DNA of 64,000 bases from Streptomyces sp. MBT65 (GCF_016612545.1 NZ_JAENRY010000012.1:1-64000), one strand, 5' to 3'. Shown: positions 33,723 through 42,513, counted from the stretch's first letter. Notes: generated from the letters alone by a model not told the origin. Numbers and translations: made by a program.

Positions 33723-33959
33723 CTACTCGGCCGGAGTCTCCGGGGCCTTGGCCTTGGAGGGCTTCGGGGGAGCCGCCTCAGGAGTGGTCTGGACGGGCTC
33801 GGCGACCTCGGGGAGGCGACCGAACCGGAGTACCGGCTCAGCGCCCTCCAGGTGACCGACACCGGCCCTCACGAGGTCCTTGACAGCCTCGTCCGGCACG
33901 TCCACGACGTCACCGGGCTGGTGGCCCTGATAGGCGAAGGCGAGCTTGAGCGTGGCCAT
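33723..33959 (-). CDS. small structural-module hypothetical protein
   Basis: The 78-residue product starts MATLKLAFAYQGHQPGDVVD, contains DEAVKDLVRAGVGHLE (a short fold found in small phage head or tail accessory proteins) and ends in a Pro/Ala/Lys-rich tail. It lies between the tail completion genes. Function unknown. Confidence 0.65.
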   Translation of the reverse strand: MATLKLAFAYQGHQPGDVVDVPDEAVKDLVRAGVGHLEGAEPVLRFGRLPEVAEPVQTTPEAAPPKPSKAKAPETPAE

Positions 33960-33961
33960 GA

Positions 33962-34252
33962 TCAGCCCCTTGCTGCATCGAGTGCGTTGGCGATGGTGTG
34001 GTGAGCGGGATGACCTGCATCCCGCGTGCCGAGTTCGATCACCGCCGCGTACTCGACGTCCGAGGCGATCAGGACCTCGCCGTCCGGGCCGTCCTCGGCA
34101 TGGATGGAGTCGCGGTAACGGCCCGTCTTCACAGGCGCGTTGCCCTGTGCGACGTTCACCACCCGAGCGGCCCGCTCGTGCAGATCGGCCTGGACGAAGT
34201 CCTCGTGGACCAGTGAGGCGATGGCGGCGTGGTCGGGCTGGAAGGCGCCCAT
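33962..34252 (-). CDS. HK97 gp10-like tail completion/neck protein
   Basis: The 96-residue protein contains VVNVAQGNAPVKTGRYRDSI and IASDVEYAAVIELGTRDAGH, the typical G-x-Y-(R)-S-I and YA-x-x-x-E-x-GT signatures of gp10-like neck proteins. It overlaps the preceding gene by one base and is short but complete. Confidence 0.82.
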   Translation of the reverse strand: MGAFQPDHAAIASLVHEDFVQADLHERAARVVNVAQGNAPVKTGRYRDSIHAEDGPDGEVLIASDVEYAAVIELGTRDAGHPAHHTIANALDAARG

Positions 34253-34593
34253 CAGCCCGTCATCTCCTTGAGGACTACCCGCTTGTACGCGAGGACGGCC
34301 AACGGCCCGTATCCGGACTGGACTTCGGGCTTGCCGTCGACCTCGTACGTGACGCCGTCGACCTCGGCCCGGTCGTACTCCGTGACGGCCGCTGACGGGG
34401 GCAGGAAGCACGTCAGGTACGTGATGACCTGATCGTTCTGCTGGACCGTCTCGGAGGAACTAAGCGGCTCCGTGCGGCCCTTGTACGCCGTCCTCGCAGC
34501 CGTGGACCAGTCGACGATCCGGTTGTTCTGCCGGTCCCTCGTGGGCTCCGGCTTGGTCAGCACGGTGACCGTGTGCGTGGGGAGGAGCAGCAC
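34252..34593 (-). CDS. head closure/stopper protein
   Basis: The 113-residue product (GTG start) starts MLLLPTHTVTVLTKPEPTRD. It has a beta-barrel-like pattern (YKGRTEPLSSSETVQQNDQV; ITYLTCFLPPSAAVTEYDRA) as in SPP1 gp16-type head closure proteins. Assigned by fold pattern and by its position between connector and neck genes. Confidence 0.68.
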   Translation of the reverse strand: MLLLPTHTVTVLTKPEPTRDRQNNRIVDWSTAARTAYKGRTEPLSSSETVQQNDQVITYLTCFLPPSAAVTEYDRAEVDGVTYEVDGKPEVQSGYGPLAVLAYKRVVLKEMTG

Positions 34594-34596
34594 GGC

Positions 34597-34986
34597 TCAC
34601 CCCCAGGTGTACGGGTACACCGGCCAGAGGCCCTCGACCTGGAGCAGTTCGAGCATGTCCGGGGAGACCCGGGGTGTTCCGCTGCCGACGACCGAGATGG
34701 CCCGGACGATCTGCTGGTTGCCCAGGGACATCTGGGAGACGTTGGCCATGGCCCCCGTCTCGTCCCCGAGGGCGGCGATGTACTGGGCCTGGATGCAGAC
34801 GGCCTCCCGGAAGATCTCGACCAGGTCGGGATCCGTGGGGAGGCCGTTCTCGTCCGTCTCGTACACGGCGCCGATCAGGACGCTGTCGAGCCGCTCGGAC
34901 GCCCGGTTCAGGAGCCGGGCCGCGTTGTCGGGGACAGGATCCGGATCGAGGTAGTCCGTGAACTCCTCGACGGTGGCGTACGCCAT
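34597..34986 (-). CDS. head-tail connector (adaptor) protein
   Basis: The 129-residue protein starts MAYATVEEFTDYLDPDPVPD and has LLNRASERLDSVLIGAVYET followed by a helical pair. This is the usual gp6/gp15-like adaptor fold that binds the portal. It ends 3 bp before the stopper gene. Confidence 0.75.
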   Translation of the reverse strand: MAYATVEEFTDYLDPDPVPDNAARLLNRASERLDSVLIGAVYETDENGLPTDPDLVEIFREAVCIQAQYIAALGDETGAMANVSQMSLGNQQIVRAISVVGSGTPRVSPDMLELLQVEGLWPVYPYTWG

Positions 34987-34998
34987 GGCTGCCTCCTG

Positions 34999-35334
34999 TC
35001 AGAGAGTCAGGCAGGCGACCGTCACCGTGGTCACGGAGCTGAGGTCGACGAACACGGTGTCGGTGCCGTCGAGCTGCTCGTAGTTGTCGCTGAACGGCCC
35101 GAAGAACTTGTCCGCCCCGGCGCCCACCGTGGCGGTGGGGTTGGTGACGGCTTGGCCCTCGATCGTCTTCGCGATCTTCAGCGTGACGGTGATCGAAGCG
35201 CCCGAACCGTTCTTGACGTGGAGCACCTGCTTGCCGCTGGAGCGGAGCGAGACTCCGGCAGCATCGGGGCTGACGTACGTCGGGGCGAGGCCCAGCGTGG
35301 CGAACTTCTGGGCGGGGAGCGCGGTACGCGCCAT
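34999..35334 (-). CDS. putative head decoration or accessory protein
   Basis: The 111-residue beta-rich protein (MARTALPAQKFATLGLAPTY; VKNGSGASITVTLKIAKTIE; PFSDNYEQLDGTDTVFVDLS) resembles small proteins located after capsid genes in actinophages. A decoration or structural role is inferred from position and composition. Confidence 0.6.
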   Translation of the reverse strand: MARTALPAQKFATLGLAPTYVSPDAAGVSLRSSGKQVLHVKNGSGASITVTLKIAKTIEGQAVTNPTATVGAGADKFFGPFSDNYEQLDGTDTVFVDLSSVTTVTVACLTL

Positions 35335-35349
35335 GGTGGTCCTCCTGGA

Positions 35350-35655
35350 CTACTCGGCGCCGTGGTAGCGCTCGATCAGAGCGGCGAGCGTGAGGCCCTC
35401 GGCCTCTGCCGCGTCCGCTCCCCGATGGACGGCCCACGCCACCCAATCGGCCTTCGAAGACGCCTTGTTGGGCTTCTTCGAAGGCTCCTGGGGGCTGGCC
35501 GGCTCAGCGGCCTCGGGCTCGGTGTCGTCGATGCGGTGCCAGCCGTCAACGCCCTGCTCGACCAGTGCTTCCAGGCGCTTCGCCTCGGGACCGCCCGGTT
35601 CGGGCTGGACCCGCTCGGCCACGTGAGAGCCTGCTCCGCGCTGGTAGGTCGCCAT
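35350..35655 (-). CDS. hypothetical head-module protein
   Basis: The 101-residue product starts 2 bp after the capsid stop. It has an acidic, Pro/Ala-rich middle and a C-terminal helix-extended-helix segment (ADWVAWAVHRGADAAEAEGL, then TLAALIERYHG) seen in phage proteins following major capsid genes. Function unknown. Confidence 0.65.
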   Translation of the reverse strand: MATYQRGAGSHVAERVQPEPGGPEAKRLEALVEQGVDGWHRIDDTEPEAAEPASPQEPSKKPNKASSKADWVAWAVHRGADAAEAEGLTLAALIERYHGAE

Positions 35656-35657
35656 GG

Positions 35658-36857
35658 TCAGATCACCAGACCCGTCATGACGGCGTGGGCGCGCTCCAGG
35701 CCGTACTTGAGGCCGATCTCGCCGTAGAGCTGACGCTCGTCGGAGGCGCCGGTCTTGGCGAGCGGCTCGTCGAAGAACACGCCCTTGCCGGGGATGTTCA
35801 GGAAGACCGGAGTCAACTGCTCCAGCGACAGCGCCGCGATGGTGTCCTGCGGCATGTGCCGGTCCATCATCACGTTGAGCGTGCCGAAGTCCGTCACGAC
35901 GGTGGTGACGTTGACGCCGCCGACGTTCCGGCTGGTCTCCTGGTACTGGCCGTACTGCGAGGCCAGCGCCTTGGTGATCGCGCGCTTCTGGATGCTGCCG
36001 CACAGCAGGGTGCCGGTGAACTGCTCGCTGATGCCGCCGTTGTCGTAGGCGAGCTGGAGCAGGTCGTTGACGTGATCGCCGGACAGGGTCGTCGCCCACG
36101 GCTTGGTGAAGGCGATGCCGGTTGCGGTGCCCAGGGTGAGGGCGGTGCCTCCGTTGGTGGTGGCCACCTTGAAGGTGTTCGCGTCGATCGCGTCGACGTA
36201 GTACACGCGGCCCGCGATGATGCTCGTCGCAGCACCGACCGCCGTGAACACGATCTTGTTGCCGTCGGACATGCCGTGGCCGGTCGAGGTGATCGTGTCC
36301 GTCGCCGAGGTCGCACCGGTCACCGAAGTGCCCTTCGCGATCCGGTTCGTGGTGATCGCCTGGAGAAGGCCGCGGGTCTGCCGCGCGGTCGCGTTGGAGG
36401 TCGGGTTGACGTATGTCCCGTTGATGAACGAGAAGTTCACGTCGAGCGCGACCGACTTCAGGGCCTGCACTGTCTGCCAGTCCAGCTCGTTGGTGACCGC
36501 GTTGGACCCGTTCACCCCGTTGAAGGGCGCGGACTGCGGAGTCGCCATCTGCCCCACGGCGGCCTGCTTGGTGTACGAGACGCTGACCTTCTCCTGGTGG
36601 ATCTGGCAGACGTTCCGCACGTTCCCGCGCGCCCGCTCCTCGGCGGTCGGCGCGGTGGCGCCCTCCACCTTGGTGCGCTGCGCCGGGTCGCGCAGGTCGT
36701 ACGTGGACCACTCGAACTCGGTCGACGTGGTCTGGCCATCGCCGGTGAGGCCGCCGATGGCAGACAGCAGCGGGGTGTCGTCGGGCGTGACCGCGAAGAG
36801 TTCGCCCGCGTAGTTGGGCAGGTTGAAGGTGCTGCCCATTCCGGTGATGCCGGCCAT
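35658..36857 (-). CDS. major capsid protein (SU10/DUF5309-like) with inserted domain
   Basis: The 399-residue protein starts MAGITGMGSTFNLPNYAGEL. It contains FEWSTYDLRDPAQRTKVEGA, RGNVRNVCQIHQEKVSVSYT and a C-terminal LYGEIGLKYGLERAHAVMTG, as in the SU10-type capsid family (HK97 fold). Residues about 177-251 (GTSVTGATSATDTITSTGHG up to GTATGIAFT) form a Thr/Gly-rich beta insertion that looks like an Ig-like surface domain. It follows the scaffold gene and should form the shell. Confidence 0.87.
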   Translation of the reverse strand: MAGITGMGSTFNLPNYAGELFAVTPDDTPLLSAIGGLTGDGQTTSTEFEWSTYDLRDPAQRTKVEGATAPTAEERARGNVRNVCQIHQEKVSVSYTKQAAVGQMATPQSAPFNGVNGSNAVTNELDWQTVQALKSVALDVNFSFINGTYVNPTSNATARQTRGLLQAITTNRIAKGTSVTGATSATDTITSTGHGMSDGNKIVFTAVGAATSIIAGRVYYVDAIDANTFKVATTNGGTALTLGTATGIAFTKPWATTLSGDHVNDLLQLAYDNGGISEQFTGTLLCGSIQKRAITKALASQYGQYQETSRNVGGVNVTTVVTDFGTLNVMMDRHMPQDTIAALSLEQLTPVFLNIPGKGVFFDEPLAKTGASDERQLYGEIGLKYGLERAHAVMTGLVI

Positions 36858-36871
36858 GGTGCCTCCTTAGA

Positions 36872-37606
36872 TCATGTGGTCTGTGCGGACTTGAGCCGCT
36901 TGAGTCGGACGACTTCGGCGAAGTTCCGGGCCTTCGTGGCGTCCTCGATCTGCTTGTCGAGAGAGGCCGCCTGGTCACCGGAGCCGCCACCGCCGCCCAT
37001 GTCCCCGCCGGAGCGCCCAGCGCCCTTCGGGGCGAGCTTGGAGAGCTTCTTCACGGCGGCCGTGATGGCGTCGCTGTCGACCTTGCCGTCCTTGTCGACG
37101 AACCGTGCGGTGTCGATCAGTTCGGCGGCCTCGCCCAGGTCGACGCCAGCCCGCGTGACGGCGGCTTCGAAGCGGGCGGAGGCGAGTTCCTTGCCGTGCT
37201 CGATGGCGGCGGCCGTGCGGCCCCGCTTCTTGGCTGCGGAGACGGCCTTCTCCTGGTCGTTCATCTGGGAGGCCTTGAGACGGGCGAGTTCGTCGGCGGC
37301 GTCGCTGTTGTCCTTGGCGCGCTTCTCCCACTTGCGGGACTCGCTCTTCCAGTCGGGCTCGGTGCCCGATCCGGTACCGCCCTGACCTTCAGCGCCGTTC
37401 TGCTGACCGGAGTTGCCGCCAGACGTACCACCGTCACCGGTGCTGCCCTGATTGCCCTCACCAGCATTGCTCTCGCCAGATCCTGAGCCGCCTTCGGCCT
37501 CGCCACTGCCCTCGGCGATTGCGTAGATCGGCGAGCCGTCGCGGCGCCTGCCGAGGACCGTTCCCGCCGCATGGGTCGCGAGCGGGTGCTTGAAAGGGAT
37601 CTGCAT
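36872..37606 (-). CDS. capsid scaffolding protein
   Basis: The 244-residue protein starts MQIPFKHPLATHAAGTVLGR. A long Gly/Ser/Gln-rich disordered region (residues about 34-85) is followed by a charged helix with SESRKWEKRAKDNSDAADEL and LARLKASQMNDQEKAVSAAK, the usual scaffold pattern, and a helical C-terminus. It lies directly before the capsid gene. ATG at 37606 has GGGAG 6 bp before it. Confidence 0.85.
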   Translation of the reverse strand: MQIPFKHPLATHAAGTVLGRRRDGSPIYAIAEGSGEAEGGSGSGESNAGEGNQGSTGDGGTSGGNSGQQNGAEGQGGTGSGTEPDWKSESRKWEKRAKDNSDAADELARLKASQMNDQEKAVSAAKKRGRTAAAIEHGKELASARFEAAVTRAGVDLGEAAELIDTARFVDKDGKVDSDAITAAVKKLSKLAPKGAGRSGGDMGGGGGSGDQAASLDKQIEDATKARNFAEVVRLKRLKSAQTT

Positions 37607-37663
37607 GTTGATCTCCCGTGCGGGATTGTTTGGCGTTCGCCGTGCGGCGGGTGCCAGGAAGCT

Positions 37664-38299
37664 ATGGGACGTGCCAAGCGATGGGTCGTTCGTGTCAATC
37701 CGAGCCGCAGGAGCTATCCGACTGACCGTGAGGTGCGTACGTTCCGCTTTATGGTCGGATTGGTGATTTTGGGCGGCGTCCTGCAACTGGGCGGCTTGAC
37801 GATGGCCGCCCTTGGTGTGAGGAAAACCCGGCAGCAGTACGCCCCGGAGAAGCGTGGAGCAGTTGGGCAGGTGAAGCAGACGGCCCTCACTTTGTGGACC
37901 GAGGCATGCGGTCTGTTTCGACGTGATCGCGGAGTCACTGCCACCATGGCCGGACAACTGCCGAAGATGGGCGCCGACTTCGTTGGCAGCCGCGAGGAGG
38001 CGGCCGTTCTCAAGGGGCCCAACATGAAGACCAGTCCCGAAGAACGCGACGCCCATCTCTTCAAACTGATCGCGAAGTTGGACGGCAAGGTCCGGCAAAT
38101 CGAGGCCGGTCAAACGCGTGAGCGAGACGAGCGCCAGTCCGCAGTCCGTGGGCTTTCTGAGGAAGTGACGGACCAGGTGAACAAGGCGCAGAACGCTGTG
38201 CGGGAAGCGAAGGTTGATGGCCTCGGGCTGGAAGCCTGGGGACTGGCCTTCGCTGTAGTGGGCCTCATCCTGTCGACCATCGGGTCCTCAGTCAGTTGA
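37664..38299 (+). CDS. membrane protein with central coiled coil (moron, opposite strand)
   Basis: The frame runs opposite to the structural operon between scaffold and portal genes and overlaps the portal stop by 12 bp (convergent). The product has a membrane helix near its N-terminus (FMVGLVILGGVLQLGGLTMA) and another at the C-terminus (LGLEAWGLAFAVVGLILSTI). Between them is a charged coiled coil (ERDAHLFKLIAKLDGKVRQI, then SEEVTDQVNKAQNAVREAKV). Codon use has more A/T in third positions than the flanking genes. The start is uncertain (37664 or 37751). A lysogen-expressed exclusion role is possible. No family recognised. Confidence 0.68.
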   Translation: MGRAKRWVVRVNPSRRSYPTDREVRTFRFMVGLVILGGVLQLGGLTMAALGVRKTRQQYAPEKRGAVGQVKQTALTLWTEACGLFRRDRGVTATMAGQLPKMGADFVGSREEAAVLKGPNMKTSPEERDAHLFKLIAKLDGKVRQIEAGQTRERDERQSAVRGLSEEVTDQVNKAQNAVREAKVDGLGLEAWGLAFAVVGLILSTIGSSVS

Positions 38300-39901
38300 G
38301 CTACCGGGCGGCGGTGCGGGCGGGCCGTCGCCGGGGGAACTGTCATTCGGTGCGCCCGCTTCGGCCGGCCCGGTGACGCCCGGATCCGCGACCGCGTCGC
38401 GACTGGTCTCCTTGAGGATCGCGTCGACCTCCTGGCGCACCCGGATGTCGTCCCACTCGGGGTTCAGCATCCGTACGAGAGTCTCCCGGGAAGCCGCCTC
38501 TGCCCTGTTCAGCAGCTCAGCAGTGGTCGCCAGCTCTGTCGGGCTCTCGCTGATGCCGTCCTGGAGGTCCACATGGGGCTGTTCCAGGTCGAGGCCGGAG
38601 ACGCGGAACCTGAACCCGGCCAGTACGGCCAGATAGGCGCCGCTGATGTCCGCGATGCCCGGGGTCCAGTACAAGCCCTTCCGGCCCGCCGTACCCAAGG
38701 AACGGCGGTTGCGGGCCTTCACCTCGGTCGCGGTGACAGGCTGCCCGTCTGACTCGCCGAACGAGCCCGCGGAGTATCCGGCCTGACGTACTGCCTGCTT
38801 GATCAGGGCCTGGCAGGTGTCGCGGTGCTCGGCGACTCGGATCTCGAACTGGACGACCTTGATGGTGTTGGGGTCACCGGGCTGAGGAAGGATGCTCAGC
38901 CCGGTGTAGATGCGGCGTTCCTCGTTCCAGGCAGCGCCCTGACCGGGGCCGAAGGACTCCAGAATCGACTGAGGTACGACCATGCGTCCCTTGCCGTTCT
39001 GGACGTCCCGCATCCACGAGCTGTACGTCTCGTCGAGCTGATCCATGAGGCCCTCGATGCCCTGGAAGTCGGACTGACCCCAGTAGGCGGCCGTGGGGAT
39101 ATGCCTCCAGGCGCGCGCGGGACGCAGGTTGGGCACGTACGCAGCGGTGAGGTGGTCGGGGGCGCCCGTGTCGAGACCGCCGTACGCGTCGACCTCAGCG
39201 GCGAGCGGGGCCGTCTGAGGGTGGTCGGCGAGCGGCCGTACGGCGCCGAGGCTCGTCGTGGAGCCCTCATAGAGGCCGTGGTAGATACGGCCCTTCTCGT
39301 GGCGCTCCAGGTGCCTGAACACCCGCTTGTCGCTGGTGCCTTCGCTCTCCAGCACGGTCCAGAAGGTCACGGCGACGAGGCGGCCGTACCGGAACTCGGG
39401 GACTGCGCGGTCTGCCGCCACGGTGTCGATCCAGGGGCGGTCGGACGCGGTGTCGTCCCAGACGACCCGCAGATACGCGCCACCGAGCGCCGCACAGATC
39501 TCCCCGGCCTCCAGGAGCGTGGCCTGAAGGCCGTCCTCCATGAGGGCGTCGAGGGCCTTCTGAGTGGCCTCGCTGGCACCTTCGGCGGCGAGGAGCTTTG
39601 GGGGCTCGGCGAACAGCAGCTCCGAGGACGTCCGGGCGATGTCCCTGGCGAGCGGGACGTGGAGCTTGTCGCGCTTCTCGCCCTCGGGGGTCGGGTTGCC
39701 CCAGAACCAGCGGGCGACCTTCCCGACGACCCCGCCACGGTACTGAGAGGGACGGTCGACGGCTTTGCGGTAGCCGCGACCCGCGTAGCGGGCTTCGAGG
39801 CGGTCAGGGTCGCTGGAGTACCAGGCGTCCCAGTCGGCCAGCGCCGTCTGTACGCACGGGTCGACGGGCGGCCATGCGATGTCGTTCAGCGGCAGTGGCA
39901 T
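38288..39901 (-). CDS. portal protein
   Basis: The 537-residue protein starts MPLPLNDIAWPPVDPCVQTA and shows portal signatures such as RWFWGNPTPEGEKRDKLHVP, YVPNLRPARAWRHIPTAAYW and a C-terminal clip/crown region (GLDLEQPHVDLQDGISESPT). It overlaps the terminase stop (ATGA at 39901) and ends in a Pro-rich tail. It forms the ring for DNA packaging. Confidence 0.9.
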   Translation of the reverse strand: MPLPLNDIAWPPVDPCVQTALADWDAWYSSDPDRLEARYAGRGYRKAVDRPSQYRGGVVGKVARWFWGNPTPEGEKRDKLHVPLARDIARTSSELLFAEPPKLLAAEGASEATQKALDALMEDGLQATLLEAGEICAALGGAYLRVVWDDTASDRPWIDTVAADRAVPEFRYGRLVAVTFWTVLESEGTSDKRVFRHLERHEKGRIYHGLYEGSTTSLGAVRPLADHPQTAPLAAEVDAYGGLDTGAPDHLTAAYVPNLRPARAWRHIPTAAYWGQSDFQGIEGLMDQLDETYSSWMRDVQNGKGRMVVPQSILESFGPGQGAAWNEERRIYTGLSILPQPGDPNTIKVVQFEIRVAEHRDTCQALIKQAVRQAGYSAGSFGESDGQPVTATEVKARNRRSLGTAGRKGLYWTPGIADISGAYLAVLAGFRFRVSGLDLEQPHVDLQDGISESPTELATTAELLNRAEAASRETLVRMLNPEWDDIRVRQEVDAILKETSRDAVADPGVTGPAEAGAPNDSSPGDGPPAPPPGSSTD

Positions 39902-41187
39902 CAGGCCACCTCCTCGATCCGGTAGCGCCACAAGGACTCGGTGGTCTGAAGCGCGTACCGCAGGGCATCCACGCCGTGGTCGTTGAGTTTGAGGGGCTTG
40001 TCCTCGCCCAGCAGGGCGGCCTTGGGGTCCCAGACGTAGCCCTGGATCTCCTTGATCAGCTCGGTGCACGAGCGGTGGATCAGGAGCCGCCCTGTGGCCA
40101 GCAGGGAGCTGACCGTGCGGATGCCGTCGAGGACGCTGTTGTCGGCCGGATACGGCGTGAGCCGGTCGCGGTGGAGCTGCTGTATGAAACTCGCGGCGCT
40201 GGGGTCCACCACCACGTAGTCGGGGTGCACGCCGGTCGTCAGGGCTCCGGGAGGCCGCAGGGCGGAGAGCCACCCGCGTATCTGCTCGGAGTACTCCGTG
40301 TCCGTGAGCTGGTGCATCGAGGCCCGGCCGTCGTACCGCCACTCGCTCGTGACGTACAGCCGGCCGTCCGTCCCCAGGCCCACGAGGATCGCGTGCAGAG
40401 GATTCGCTGTGCCGTAATCGACGCCCAGCGCGATCCACTGCGCGATCGTCGGGACGATGTCCACGACGTGACGGGAGTCGTCGAACATGCTGTAGATCGC
40501 GCCCTCGGCCACGCACCACTCGCCGAGGATGAAGCGCTTGTAGAACAGCCCGGAGTACATCTGCTTGGTGCGCTCGATGTATTCGGCGCCCAGATGGACG
40601 TTTTCCTCCAGCTCGAAGCTGAAGACCTTCATCGACGCCCGGCGGACCGTGTTGTCGATGAACTCGGCCTTCAGCCAGTGAGCCGGGCTGTCGGGGTTGG
40701 TCGACGCGTAGATCCTCGCTCCGGGGGCGCGCATGCGCGTCAGGAGCATGTCCCAGAACGGCTCCAGGAGAAGTGTGGCCTCGTCCACGTACGCCCCGGC
40801 ACACGTTATGCCCCGGATCTTGTTCTCGGACTTGACGTCGTTCGCGCCGATCACGTGGACGAGGCGTCCGAAGATCCGGCACGTCGGGGCGCCAGGTGTG
40901 TAGTCGATCTGGGCGGCCAACTCCCCGAAGATCTCTGGGTTCATCATCGGCTGGAGGACGTTGCGGTACACGGCGTCCCGGGTCTTGACGATCATCACCA
41001 GCTCGCCCGCCGTGGACGCCTGGGGGACGAACAGCAACCAGGCCCACGCCGCGGCGATGGTCTTCCCGGAGGAGACCGCGCCCTCCCAGACGTTGATCCA
41101 GCGGTTGGCCGCCGCGATGCTCCGGATCTGCTTCGGGCTGAAGTGCTCCAGGAGGAACTGGGTGCTACGAGCCGTACTCGTCGGCAT
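39901..41187 (-). CDS. terminase large subunit
   Basis: The 428-residue protein has Walker A WEGAVSSGKTIAAAW, Walker B GAYVDEATLL and the nuclease half with GVDYGTANPLHAILVGLGTD and a C-terminal LNDHGVDALRYAL, i.e. PBSX/phage terminase_6-type. ATG at 41187 overlaps the small subunit by 23 bp. It powers DNA packaging and cuts the concatemer. Confidence 0.93.
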   Translation of the reverse strand: MPTSTARSTQFLLEHFSPKQIRSIAAANRWINVWEGAVSSGKTIAAAWAWLLFVPQASTAGELVMIVKTRDAVYRNVLQPMMNPEIFGELAAQIDYTPGAPTCRIFGRLVHVIGANDVKSENKIRGITCAGAYVDEATLLLEPFWDMLLTRMRAPGARIYASTNPDSPAHWLKAEFIDNTVRRASMKVFSFELEENVHLGAEYIERTKQMYSGLFYKRFILGEWCVAEGAIYSMFDDSRHVVDIVPTIAQWIALGVDYGTANPLHAILVGLGTDGRLYVTSEWRYDGRASMHQLTDTEYSEQIRGWLSALRPPGALTTGVHPDYVVVDPSAASFIQQLHRDRLTPYPADNSVLDGIRTVSSLLATGRLLIHRSCTELIKEIQGYVWDPKAALLGEDKPLKLNDHGVDALRYALQTTESLWRYRIEEVA

Positions 41188-41683
41188 CGTCGCCCCCAAG
41201 TTCCCGGGCAGCAGAGGCCATGGCGTCACTGAGGCTCTGGAGGAGGCCCGCGGCCTGTTCCTGTTCGACGTCCCCGCTCTCTTCCTTGGCCCTCTGGTCG
41301 AACCGGGCCAAGGCGGAAGTCGCGGCGGTCGTCAGGTCCTTGGTCTCCTTGGCCGGAGGCTGGGCCATCAACTCGTGGACGGGCACGCCGAGATGATCGA
41401 AGGCCGTCATGACGTACTCGCTCCGGGTCCGCTCGATCGCCCGCTCGGCGAGGTCGAGAAGCTGTCCCTGGATCCGCTGCCGTCGGTCCTTCAGGTCGAG
41501 CTGACGGGCCTCCGTCGCGGCCCTGACGCCCTCCCGCGCGAAGGACAGTCCGAGACGCTGAGCGTGGTTCGTGATGGTGCCGACGGACCACTCCATCTGA
41601 CGGGCGATCTCGTTGCGGCTGACGCCGTCAGCGTGGAGCTGACGAAGCGTTTCCTCGTCCTCGGAGGAGAAGGTGCGGGCCAC
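41165..41683 (-). CDS. terminase small subunit
   Basis: The 172-residue protein starts with an HTH (SSEDEETLRQLHADGVSRNE, IARQMEWSVGTITNHAQRLG), followed by a long helical oligomerisation part. GTG at 41683. It precedes and overlaps the large subunit, and should recognise the packaging site. It is the first leftward gene of the structural operon. Confidence 0.85.
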   Translation of the reverse strand: MARTFSSEDEETLRQLHADGVSRNEIARQMEWSVGTITNHAQRLGLSFAREGVRAATEARQLDLKDRRQRIQGQLLDLAERAIERTRSEYVMTAFDHLGVPVHELMAQPPAKETKDLTTAATSALARFDQRAKEESGDVEQEQAAGLLQSLSDAMASAARELGGDDADEYGS

Positions 41684-41787
41684 GGCCGGCTCACCCCCTC
41701 ACGTGCGTGCTGTGACGGGTGACCGGTCAACTGGAGCGGTCGGGTGTTGTGCTGTCGGGCGAACCTGGCTTCTGAGACAGTTGGCTG

Positions 41788-42513
41788 GTGGACTTGGTGA
41801 GCGCACTGTCAATCTTCCTAAGCCTGCTGAGCACGCTGTCCGGCCTTGCTTTGCCCTACGTAGCATGGGTGTTGGGGCGCAAGTTCATGGGGCGGAACGT
41901 CGACAATGAGCGCCGCCGACTTCGTGCTGAGGTTCTTGGGGAGTCAGAGGATGACGGCGCAGACGAGGCAACGTCGGCAAGAGCGTTTGCCGATTCATCT
42001 CACGGCATCGTAGACACGCGTTTCGCGCGACTCCTGATCGAGTACTACGCCTATGGCCTGACGCAGGCGAGCCGCAGCTTCAGCGTTAGCTTGTCCTGCT
42101 CCATCCTGGGCGGCCTAGTTTTGATCTCTGGTGTCGGCATGGCGATCTTCAAGGCCGAGAGCACCGGGGACCAGTACGCCTCCGTCACGGCGAGCGTGGC
42201 GGGCCTCGTGATGACGGTCATTGGCACCTTGTTCCATCGCAGGGCGGACCTGGCGCTGAAGCACATGGAGTCTCAGACCCAGTCGCTCCGCCAGGACATG
42301 AAGATCGAGCGGGACGCCGGTCAGGCCATCAAGCTGCTGGAGGACGTCACGGACTCCGCGCTCAAGGCCCATCTCCAGGCGGCGTTGATCCTGAAGTTCT
42401 CCGCAGCGACGCTCCCCGAGCTGAATGGCGTCCTGAAGTCGGCCGAGGCCCTTCAGGAACCCAGCGTCAACGGGGCGGTTCCGCACCAGCAGCCGGAGTC
42501 ACCGACTTCCTGA
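41788..42513 (+). CDS. TRADD-N-associated-type membrane protein (possible conflict-system effector)
   Basis: The 241-residue protein has an N-terminal hydrophobic segment (6-30), a basic/acidic linker, then RFARLLIEYYAYGLTQASRS leading into two membrane helices (about 99-121 and 131-149) and a basic coiled coil (HRRADLALKHMESQTQSLRQ). The order LIE-Y-x5-L-x-QA, two helices, F-x-RR-A is what I recall for the TRADD-N-associated membrane domain found in bacterial conflict systems. The assignment is from memory of the pattern. It is transcribed away from the terminase, outside the phage operon, and is likely expressed in the lysogen. Confidence 0.6.
   Translation: MDLVSALSIFLSLLSTLSGLALPYVAWVLGRKFMGRNVDNERRRLRAEVLGESEDDGADEATSARAFADSSHGIVDTRFARLLIEYYAYGLTQASRSFSVSLSCSILGGLVLISGVGMAIFKAESTGDQYASVTASVAGLVMTVIGTLFHRRADLALKHMESQTQSLRQDMKIERDAGQAIKLLEDVTDSALKAHLQAALILKFSAATLPELNGVLKSAEALQEPSVNGAVPHQQPESPTS

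Noticed and set aside
38288..41047. 919-codon frame including the portal protein
   Set aside because: The N-terminal 380 residues are a shadow of the terminase gene. The portal proper starts at 39901 with a 4-bp overlap.
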